Origin: Prevotella amnii DSM 23384 = JCM 14753
Lineage (GTDB): Bacteria; Bacteroidota; Bacteroidia; Bacteroidales; Bacteroidaceae
Length of the DNA: 64,000 bases
Assembly: GCF_000378745.1 (NCBI RefSeq)
Contig: NZ_KB905270.1
Coordinates: 1 to 64,000 of the forward strand
Reading direction: 5' to 3'
Part shown: positions 1 to 6,777 of the stretch, piece after piece
Layout of the letters: each line of letters opens with the position of its first letter
How positions within the stretch are numbered: position 1 is the stretch's first letter
The notes under the pieces: generated by a model
The model's input: only the letters and a program-made list of their open reading frames with translations
Databases searched by the model: none
What the model was told of the DNA's origin: nothing
Position numbers and translations under genes: made by a program

Positions 1-1
1 A

Positions 2-211
2 GAAGGAGAATCCTGTTACTGGACCGAGATTGTACGACGTATGAACACCCAAAAACTCGTTACCACAAAAGGGAAGAACCCGTTAGGTGAAACTATTGAG
101 ATGCGCCAATGCAGTAGTCCTTCGAAGCAAGCAAAACAGATATACGATAAGTTGAAATTAAAACACTCACCATTCAAAAAGAATAAAATTTGTAGGACAC
201 AGAACTCATAA
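2..211 (+). pseudogene. C-terminal piece of a probable transposase (cut by window edge)
   Basis: An open frame runs from the window edge to a TAA at 209-211 and encodes 69 residues. It contains TEIVRRMNTQKLVTTKGKNP and ends in a basic tail (IYDKLKLKHSPFKKNK). The basic, lysine-rich tail and the preceding aromatic segment remind me of the C-termini of DDE transposases of Bacteroidetes insertion sequences, but I cannot name the family. Whether the full gene upstream is intact cannot be seen. The neighbouring intron, nuclease and decayed gene fit a mobile or accessory setting. Confidence is low for the function and fair for the frame being real coding sequence. Confidence 0.35.
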
Positions 212-377
212 GAAAAACGAGGAAAGTACGGTAACAGTAACAATTAGGCGAAAGTGGGTGTTAAACTTGGGTCAAGAGATATGGACAGGCTGATGGAGAA
301 AATGTGAGATAAAAAACGAGTGAAGGAAATACTGTATAGACGTTTCCTTCACTCGAACATTTATTCTCTATTCTGTT

Positions 378-890
378 TTAATGTTGTGTATGCCCGATTT
401 TATCCATGTATGTAATGCCCAAAGCGGACAAAACGAACACAATATGAATACTAATTTGCATAATTGTGTGTTGTGTGTCAATATTCTCAGCTACAAATGT
501 TTCCAATAAATGAACGGCAGAAATACTAATTAGCGAAATCATCAATTTGTGCTTTAATGCATTTGGATTTATCTTACCAAGATAACCGAACTGACAACTA
601 TCCTTGTCTTTCTCAATAATCTCCAGTCTGCTGACAAACGACCAGTATCCTCCAATTACGCACACAATGATTAAATTCAAAACCATTGAAACATCCACAA
701 TACCTATGGCCAGCATAAGCATCGTTTCTTCTGTGAAAGTCTCTATGTTTATCAGGCTATGTATGACTTCTTTACAAAAAACGTAAGAATACATTCCCAT
801 CACGACGCACATGCCAAGATATACAGGAACTTGAAGCCATCTACTTTGAAAGACACACCACTCTATCGCCTTTTCTAATTTATTACTCAT
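378..890 (-). CDS. UPF0114 (YqhA-like) integral membrane protein
   Basis: This 170-residue protein matches the UPF0114/YqhA pattern. The N-terminus has the SRWLQVPVYLGM segment, followed by a helix, then a conserved VDVSMVLNLIIVCVIGGYWSF helix, a cytoplasmic SRLEI stretch, and LKHKLMISLISISAVHLLETF near the C-terminus. About four membrane helices can be seen. The biochemical role of the family is not established. The gene starts 10 bp after the stop of the GmrSD-like nuclease at 901-2598, so the two are almost certainly co-transcribed. A membrane protein tied to a type IV restriction-like nuclease could be a defence partner, which is inference from context only. Confidence 0.8.
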   Translation of the reverse strand: MSNKLEKAIEWCVFQSRWLQVPVYLGMCVVMGMYSYVFCKEVIHSLINIETFTEETMLMLAIGIVDVSMVLNLIIVCVIGGYWSFVSRLEIIEKDKDSCQFGYLGKINPNALKHKLMISLISISAVHLLETFVAENIDTQHTIMQISIHIVFVLSALGITYMDKIGHTQH

Positions 891-900
891 GCTATTATTT

Positions 901-2598
901 TTAAAGTGCTTGTATCAAAAAGTTGACTATCTTTAAGTGACGCTGATGAATTTTCTCTTTGTCCCAAAGTAGGTCATTCTCCGTCATTCTCTGAACTTCT
1001 AACTGTTGCTGTAAGTGTGTATAGCTATCACGCTTTATCTGGAATCTGCCATTGCTCAATGACATATTATGACTGCCAGACAGCAGCAAATAGTTGCCCA
1101 AATTTTCCAAATATCGGTTATAGAAATCTTCATCATAAGAGCAATAACCATTATCTGCTTCTGTGTTTTCGGTCTGTGGTGCGATGTGTTCAAGGTGCGG
1201 AGTCTCAATGCTGTCATATCTAACAGGGTTATAACCTGATTTTCCACTTACTATCAGATGGTTTTCGTATTTCCATAAGAGAATTTTTGCTGTTTGATGA
1301 TTCATCCCCATATTGAGACAACGAGCAAGCTCTCCGTTATTCCAAAATCCCCACCAATCATTTCGATTTTTCATCCATTCAATATGATTGACAACTGTCA
1401 TTGCATCAGATTTCATTTCTTGATAGCATTTATTGAGGCGCCACAGCAAATTAGCACGAGTGCCGATAACACGATTGCGTAAGAATATTTGTTCTAAAGA
1501 TTTTGCCAATAGGTTTAGTCCATCCTGTTCCATACCATTACGCATGGCTTTGATGATAAAGGGGAACATGATACCTTTGTCTGCCGAAACCAACAAGGCA
1601 TGATAAGCCATATTTCTTTTTTCTTGCTGGAGAAATTTGGCAGCTTGGGCAAAGCATGAGGCCAATAAGCGTGTAAAGTCACGTATAAAAGCAATGCTAT
1701 TGACTCCTTTACCTAAATGTTCATTTACAAAGTCTGTGGAGCTGATATCTTCCAAATTGTTTCTGAAAATCTTGACGGTATAATTCAGGATATTATCTTC
1801 ATCGAGATAGCTCTCTATTTGTGAAATTGATTTATAGATATGCTCAAATCTTTCTGTTATTTCTGATAATATAGGCTCTGTCTCCTCTGATGGCGCATGT
1901 AAATGTATATGATACATAAACTGAGCCTTAATGATTTCCAATTTGGTGGGTTTTTTCCCACGGTTGTTTTGGAAAATAAACATCTGTACAGCCTCTGCGG
2001 CATCTTTAACTACGTGTGTAGTGCATGAAGCATGGGTAATGGCGTTGAGAAGAGCTAGAAGATCTTTTTCTTCAATATCTGCAAGCTGTGCTGTAAAATA
2101 ATCGAATGCAGCCACAATTCTCGCCTTTGAAAGCGTATCTATATCGCTATGATTATTGGATGTTTGTTCTATAACATAGTCTCGGAACATCTGATTGTCG
2201 TAATCCACAGTAGAAAAACGATATTGACTTCGCTGTTTAATTGTGTTGCAATAGGATATATACAAGTCATCATCGAAATCTTCCACCTTGTCTATATTTC
2301 TAATTTCTTTCAATCGTTTATAGAGAGTAGATAGAAAGATAACAGTAGTTGTCAATCGCTGCTGTCCGTCTATGATAGCATACTCGTTCTCTCCTTTTTC
2401 TTCAAAAAGGAAATGTCCGAAATAGTATGGCGTAGAAGTATGACTATGTATATAATCCTGTAAATCTGATAAGAATATATTGACTTGCTTCGCACTTTTG
2501 TTTGCACTATCTGTGTCCCATGAGTAAGCACGTTGATAGTTAGGCACTGCAATGCTCTTGCCCGAGAGCATTGCAGAAATATTAGTTAATGATTCCAT
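901..2598 (-). CDS. GmrSD-like DUF262/DUF1524 protein (type IV restriction-like nuclease)
   Basis: This 565-residue protein has the two-domain layout of single-chain GmrSD proteins. Residues about 10-250 form the DUF262 (GmrS) domain, with the NYQRAYSW start and the diagnostic IIDGQQRLTT motif near residue 77. The C-terminal DUF1524 (GmrD) domain shows the HNH-like parts LEHIAPQ and NLGNYLLLSGSHNMSLSN. Family members use NTP binding in the first domain and an HNH-type nuclease in the second, often against modified phage DNA. The length is typical and key motifs are present, so it is probably intact. It lies between a repeat protein (57 bp upstream) and a membrane protein (10 bp downstream) on the same strand. 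The target is unknown. Confidence 0.85.
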   Translation of the reverse strand: MESLTNISAMLSGKSIAVPNYQRAYSWDTDSANKSAKQVNIFLSDLQDYIHSHTSTPYYFGHFLFEEKGENEYAIIDGQQRLTTTVIFLSTLYKRLKEIRNIDKVEDFDDDLYISYCNTIKQRSQYRFSTVDYDNQMFRDYVIEQTSNNHSDIDTLSKARIVAAFDYFTAQLADIEEKDLLALLNAITHASCTTHVVKDAAEAVQMFIFQNNRGKKPTKLEIIKAQFMYHIHLHAPSEETEPILSEITERFEHIYKSISQIESYLDEDNILNYTVKIFRNNLEDISSTDFVNEHLGKGVNSIAFIRDFTRLLASCFAQAAKFLQQEKRNMAYHALLVSADKGIMFPFIIKAMRNGMEQDGLNLLAKSLEQIFLRNRVIGTRANLLWRLNKCYQEMKSDAMTVVNHIEWMKNRNDWWGFWNNGELARCLNMGMNHQTAKILLWKYENHLIVSGKSGYNPVRYDSIETPHLEHIAPQTENTEADNGYCSYDEDFYNRYLENLGNYLLLSGSHNMSLSNGRFQIKRDSYTHLQQQLEVQRMTENDLLWDKEKIHQRHLKIVNFLIQAL

Positions 2599-2655
2599 TG
2601 TAAATTAGGTAGAACCAGTAAAGCTCGCACATGCCACTCTGCTGGTTAATATTGT

Positions 2656-2961
2656 TTAAACGTGTCTTTCACTAATTTTCTTGAATTTCATGTCGTAGGT
2701 AACGGCCCAACCGTTTTTGACAAAAACCATATATGTCCCTGTCGCATTTTTGAACATTCCAACACTGCTTTCGGATTTTTCTGCTATCTTTTGGAATGTT
2801 TCATCAACTGTTTTAAACCAGCCATTCTCGTAAAAAACCATAAATCTGTCTGTAAAGCCCTGAAGCTCACCCATTGAACTCTGGGACTTCTCTTGAATCC
2901 TTTTGCCAGACTCATTTAATGATTGATACCATCCATTTTTTAGAATTACATCTGCTATCAT
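2656..2961 (-). CDS. Small protein made of three NGW-type repeats
   Basis: This 101-residue protein consists of three imperfect units of about 35 residues. Each has a hydrophobic strand followed by (K/E)NGW, then (K/R)I.EKS.SS.G in the first two and KISER at the end. The shape resembles WG-type beta repeats, but the match is not certain. I start it at ATG 2961, preceded by AGGGAAG at good spacing; a longer frame from a TTG at 2991 adds ten residues with no better support. It lies upstream of the GmrSD-like nuclease on the same strand. There is no signal peptide. The function is unknown; an accessory or sensor role in the same cassette is possible. Confidence 0.6.
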   Translation of the reverse strand: MIADVILKNGWYQSLNESGKRIQEKSQSSMGELQGFTDRFMVFYENGWFKTVDETFQKIAEKSESSVGMFKNATGTYMVFVKNGWAVTYDMKFKKISERHV

Positions 2962-3255
2962 TTTATCTTCCCTAATTCGTGTCGGGCGCAACTGTTATTC
3001 CCTTACAGTTCCTATTGGGGTATTAGAGTATTCATGCAAGAAGCGTGGAACTGTATATCCACATCTTAATGTGAAGGTGGTCGGAATACCTCTATAGACA
3101 GATGTGAGAATAACAGCCCCACGCTATATGCGTGGAGACCATTAAGCCATCTCTTGTCTATATAAGTGAATAGTTTCCGACGCTTTTCACATACAAGAAG
3201 AAGACATAACGCCTCTTTTTTACCAAAAAATATGAGCATATAATACGCTCGACTG

Positions 3256-3263
3256 CAAAGATA
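3256..3263 (-). promoter_or_regulatory. Candidate promoter -7 box for the 2961-378 trio
   Basis: On the minus strand TATCTTTG fits the Bacteroidetes TAnnTTTG box, but no clear TTTG lies 19-20 nt upstream. It would give a leader of roughly 290 nt before the repeat protein. I see no other feature in 2962-3340. Confidence 0.4.
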
Positions 3264-3342
3264 TAAATTTTCTGAGATATTCTGGAGGAAACTAATATTT
3301 TTGATGAAAAGCAACAAAGATTTTTCAAGAGAAGAGAAAAAG

Positions 3343-3371
3343 AAACCCCGCATCATTATTGATGCAGGTTT
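3343..3371. terminator. Stem-loop directly before the intron (terminator-like)
   Basis: Arms AAACC/GGTTT and GCATCA/TGATGC, with a small internal mismatch, enclose a TTAT loop. On the minus strand the hairpin is followed by a T-rich run (TTTCTTTTTC), so it could end transcripts from the right. The intron starts 5 nt beyond the hairpin on the plus strand, the position preferred by class C group II introns. Confidence 0.65.
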
Positions 3372-3376
3372 CTGTT

Positions 3377-4027
3377 GTACGCTCGGCATGAGCATTATCT
3401 ATCTCGGGTGGAAGTCCGAGTTAGCCCTAATAGCGGGAATTACATAGCCAAGAGCAAGGGTGTTCATTGTGAGGTGAAATCTAAAGGAAGCTGGCGGCAA
3501 ACATCTGACCTAACGAACAGGAATTTCATACAAGGCATATAACCGTGGATAAGATTGCAAAACAAACCAAAGCCCTATAGCTATTCGGAACGGCTGGTCT
3601 AAATGAAGTAGGCATAAGATGGAAAGATAATGTTCTTATCCGAGGAGGTCTCACGGACGTTTTTAATAGTTGTTTTTACGAAAGAAGCGGAGTAAAGGTT
3701 GCCGTTAGAGGTTAGCAGAGGTCATAGTCCCCAAGGTACGTGTGCCTACACGTTCAGTGTAATAGTAAATGAATGTTACTCTACGAATCTCTTCGTCAGA
3801 TATCCGAAAGGAGTTCTCTATTCAAGGCAATAGAACGGAATCCGACAATAGAATGGAAGTGACGTTACTCAAATGGATAGCTGAAAATAACTTGCCACAT
3901 ACCGTGAGGTGTAAAAGTATGAAAAACCGCCGTATGCCGAACGGCACGTACGGTGGTGTGGGAGGTCGGTAAATGTGAAAGTAGGAGGTAAATGCCTTTT
4001 ATGAATAACATTTACCTCCTACCCGAT
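3377..4027 (+). ncRNA. Group II intron without reverse transcriptase (ORF-less, about 650 nt)
   Basis: The 5' end GTACGCTCGGCATGAGC is close to the GTGYG intron start and is followed by domain I pieces (CTCGG/CCGAG hairpin at about 3397-3420). Domain V is at about 3925-3957 (ACCGCCGTA ... CGTACGGTGGT, catalytic triad CGC). Domain VI has a 14-bp stem (AGGAGGTAAATG/CATTTACCTCCT), and the intron ends at CCGAT. The eight bases before the intron, TTTCTGTT, pair with AACAGGAA at 3516-3523 with one G-U, as expected for IBS1-EBS1. There is room for only a 67-codon frame at 3769, with no reverse-transcriptase motifs. Mobility would need a protein from elsewhere. The insertion site after a hairpin and the CGC triad suggest class C, which is inference. 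Confidence 0.8.
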
Positions 4028-4094
4028 TATGGTTTTTCTTACTCAAAAAGCCATCTCAGTAGCGATCTAATTATCAATAGCTATTAGATAGCAA

Positions 4095-4116
4095 AAATTG
4101 TCTTATAAGACAATTT
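4095..4116 (-). terminator. Terminator-like palindrome
   Basis: The perfect inverted repeat AAATTGTCTT/AAGACAATTT with a two-base centre is followed on the minus strand by TTTTTG. It lies about 75 bp past the end of the decayed frame at 4192-4630 and would end transcription of the export operon reading through it. Confidence 0.5.
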
Positions 4117-4191
4117 CAAGAGTATTAGCATGGAATCAAATTTCAGTAAGCTCAGTTTATAATCTTTCTTTATATGTTTTTAGTAAAACTC

Positions 4192-4630
4192 TTATTTATA
4201 TTGGATTTGATCTTGATTAAATAAATCTAACTGTTGCTCGTTAGCCTTAATTTTCTTATATCGTTTGGTACTATTCTTAAAGGTATTGTCATATTCCCAC
4301 TGGAGAATATCTTTCACAGCATATTCAGGTTTTAAGTTTGTGTGTTCTCCATTCTCTACTTTCTTTTTTGTAATAGTAATAAGAGTACAAGTTATCACTG
4401 TATTTGTCCCAAATTTAATTTCATTATTATAAACTTATTCCAAGAACTCCTTGTCTAAGACTTTGAAATCAATTGTCTTTCCTGAATAGTTTCCTTTCCA
4501 AACTTTTCCATGTCCTTGCTGTAAGACTGGCGAAAGAATACGAATTGTCGTTTCTGCCGTCTCTGTTTTATCTTCGGTGGTAGTATCAGACAATATCTTT
4601 TTTGTGAAATCGGCTCTGACTAATATATTT
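4192..4630 (-). pseudogene. Decayed hypothetical gene with in-frame stop
   Basis: Directly after the stop of the barrel gene, a frame without any start codon encodes about 60 residues (including RILSPVLQQGHGKVWKGNYS and ending VLDKEFLE) and stops at 4435-4437. The same frame then continues for 80 codons to 4192 (including ILQWEYDNTFKNSTKRYKKI and EQQLDLF), where a GTG at 4398 gives a 68-codon frame. The shared frame suggests one former gene broken by a stop and truncated at its 5' end. Alternatively the distal part is a small gene with a GTG start. I do not recognise the family. Confidence 0.4.
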
Positions 4631-5986
4631 TTAGAAACTGTATTTAACTTTTACCCATGTTTCAGAGTTTTTATTGTACATAGCGAACTTACCTTTGTCG
4701 GCATGGAAATAGTCGTAGCCAGCGGTAAGCTCTATTTGGTCGTTAAGTGAATAGGAAGCCGAGCAACGATTGAAGATACCACCGTCTGTTACATCAATGT
4801 AGGCAAAGGTAGATATTTTCAGCGTGTTGTGTAGCAGTTCTTTTGCAAGCCGTGCGGTGGCAAGTCCTGCATTGTGATAGGCAGAAAGTCCGTCAAGGTT
4901 GCCCGAAGTGTATTTGTGGCAGTACTGAAGGCTTATGTTCCAGTTGTTGCTCAGATACAAATCAAGTCCTGCAAGGGCGTTGAGAGAGTTGCGTTGCACA
5001 GCATTTTGCCCCAAGATTACACTCTGCGCCTCGCCTATATAGTCGGCTATTTCGGCACGGACAACACACTTACCTATGGGCATAGAGCAGTCGGCACCGA
5101 GCATAGTCATACGGTGGTACTGACCGGTTATGAGAAGTGATTTTCCGTCAGCCTTCAGTTTAGAGCAAAAGGCAGGCTGCTTGTTCCACGTCCGCAAGCC
5201 ACTCACAGAGAAATCTATTCCACTTAGGTTTACGCTTATGCGTCCGCCAAACTCCATATTCTTTAGTTGTTTTTTGGGTTTTCCGCTTTCTAAATCTATT
5301 GTATAGGGCAATTGTGAGGACGACAGGCGTATAGCCCATGGATTGCGCTTATCGGTGGGCAGTATGAAGAAATCGGTTACAGGATTGCATACAGCCTCAA
5401 TAGTAACCATTTTTATTGTATACTTAGCACGTAGGGAATTGACAGGCATACGAATGTCGTCATAGTCCTGTGCGAGAAATTCGGTATAGTCGAACGGCGA
5501 TACACAGTCGGTAAGTCGCAGTGCATCTGCTACCCCCCATACTACAATCTGCCTTCCTACACGCAGGTCAAGATTACCCTTTTCGTATGTAAGATAAGCC
5601 TCGCGCAGCTCCAGTTGTGTGTGTGCTTTGAGTATACCGTTGTAGATAGCGTTCAGTGACACAAAGAGTGAAGCTGCCCCTTTTTCAAGTTTCAGCTCTC
5701 CTCGTACTCGAGTCCTCGATGCCATCCACTCGGCTGTTCCCTCTGTCCTTATGGCGTGATAGGTATCAAGAAAACCTTTCAGCTGTAACTGTAAATTGTT
5801 ATCATTGGTAGTTTCGGCCGCTTCTTGCGAAACTCTTTCCAAACTATAGACAGTGTTTTCTAAATTGTTAATGCTATCTTTACAAACAATAGTGTCGTTC
5901 TCTGTTTGCAGTGTGTCTATTTGGGCTGATGCTTGTGCCGAGAACATAGGCACAAGCAATAGCATACATAACCAGAGTGTTTTCAT
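4631..5986 (-). CDS. Outer-membrane beta-barrel protein, DUF1302-like
   Basis: The 451-residue protein begins with a clear signal peptide (MKTLWLCMLLLVPMFSAQAS, then AQ), so I place the start at ATG 5986 and not 36 codons upstream. The rest alternates polar and hydrophobic residues in strands and ends in the barrel-type terminus WVKVKYSF. The segments RVRGELKLEK, LELREAYLTYEKGNLDLRVG and RQIVVWG match the DUF1302 family of porin-like proteins found beside RND exporters and LolA-like proteins. The start lies one base after the stop of the LolA-like gene, so translation is probably coupled. It is the likely outer-membrane exit of the export system encoded upstream. The substrate is unknown. Confidence 0.75.
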   Translation of the reverse strand: MKTLWLCMLLLVPMFSAQASAQIDTLQTENDTIVCKDSINNLENTVYSLERVSQEAAETTNDNNLQLQLKGFLDTYHAIRTEGTAEWMASRTRVRGELKLEKGAASLFVSLNAIYNGILKAHTQLELREAYLTYEKGNLDLRVGRQIVVWGVADALRLTDCVSPFDYTEFLAQDYDDIRMPVNSLRAKYTIKMVTIEAVCNPVTDFFILPTDKRNPWAIRLSSSQLPYTIDLESGKPKKQLKNMEFGGRISVNLSGIDFSVSGLRTWNKQPAFCSKLKADGKSLLITGQYHRMTMLGADCSMPIGKCVVRAEIADYIGEAQSVILGQNAVQRNSLNALAGLDLYLSNNWNISLQYCHKYTSGNLDGLSAYHNAGLATARLAKELLHNTLKISTFAYIDVTDGGIFNRCSASYSLNDQIELTAGYDYFHADKGKFAMYNKNSETWVKVKYSF

Positions 5987-5987
5987 A

Positions 5988-6767
5988 TCAGAGTCCTTTC
6001 TCCAATTTGGAAACGGTGAAGAGGTTGGGTGCCACCTTGATGTTGAATCGCTGGTTATCCATGCGAATGATGGTCTTGTGCCCCGTCTGCACATTTTCCA
6101 TTAGCATGAGGTGCATCGTCCAGAATCCCTGTACTTTGTCGATATTGGAGATAGAGAGTCGGCGGTGTAGCTTGTTTAGTTTGTCGTAATATTCTGCCTT
6201 GACAGCCATCAAACAGTCCTGTCTTATCCACGTTACCCGACGTGCATAGATTTCGTCCTTGTCGTTAGGAATCGACTGCACCACCCAGCATCTGTGTCCT
6301 CCTAAGTTTTCTTCTCGCAGGAGCTGGTGTCGTTCCTCGTCTACACTGCGCATACTCATGTCGTTGTAGGTAAAGTCGCTACCCATGAAGTAGTCGGTCT
6401 TCGACGACTTACCGCTGATGCGTCTTGTCTTTTTCATGGCAGGCAGATAGAGCCACTTGTCGTCCACCTTACGAGGATTGTCGTACTCCCATGTGAGGAA
6501 TCCTGTTCCCTTCACATCTCCGGGATAAGTGAAAAACATAATTTTCTTAGTGTCCTTGCCTATGTCCATTGCCCATGATTCGAGTTTTCTGATGCGCTTG
6601 TGTCCACTTCGCTGAATGAGTGTCATCTCTACGTTAGCGTAGCGTGTGTCGCCATCAGGTCTGTTTTTTACTTTTTGCATAATATCCCTACCAGACAGTC
6701 CTGCTGCCTGTGCGCTGCCAATTGCCAATAGGGCGATGAGCAGCAATATAAAATTTCTTGTTTTCAT
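5988..6767 (-). CDS. LolA-like outer-membrane lipoprotein-sorting protein
   Basis: The 259-residue protein has a signal peptide (cleavage after SAQA) and the LolA-like fold pattern of PF17131: SGRDIMQKVKNRPDGDTRYA, the paired strands LESWAMDIGKDTKKIMFFTY, PGDVKGTGFL, WLYLPAMKKTRRIS and the SDFTYNDMS segment. Proteins of this family sit in the periplasm and commonly accompany MMPL/RND exporters; they are thought to carry hydrophobic molecules. It lies 10 bp after the RND gene and 1 bp before the barrel gene. The three together would form an inner-membrane, periplasmic and outer-membrane export route. Confidence 0.85.
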   Translation of the reverse strand: MKTRNFILLLIALLAIGSAQAAGLSGRDIMQKVKNRPDGDTRYANVEMTLIQRSGHKRIRKLESWAMDIGKDTKKIMFFTYPGDVKGTGFLTWEYDNPRKVDDKWLYLPAMKKTRRISGKSSKTDYFMGSDFTYNDMSMRSVDEERHQLLREENLGGHRCWVVQSIPNDKDEIYARRVTWIRQDCLMAVKAEYYDKLNKLHRRLSISNIDKVQGFWTMHLMLMENVQTGHKTIIRMDNQRFNIKVAPNLFTVSKLEKGL

Positions 6768-6777
6768 ATTTTTTGTT

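Noticed and set aside
3066..3395. A 109-codon minus-strand frame overlapping the stem-loop and intron start
   Set aside because: The composition is odd, no family or signal is seen, and it crosses both the hairpin at 3343 and the intron 5' end.
3769..3972. A 67-codon plus-strand frame inside the group II intron
   Set aside because: Its last third reads through domain V, which must be RNA structure; it shows no reverse transcriptase or maturase motif. It may be the relic start of a lost intron protein.
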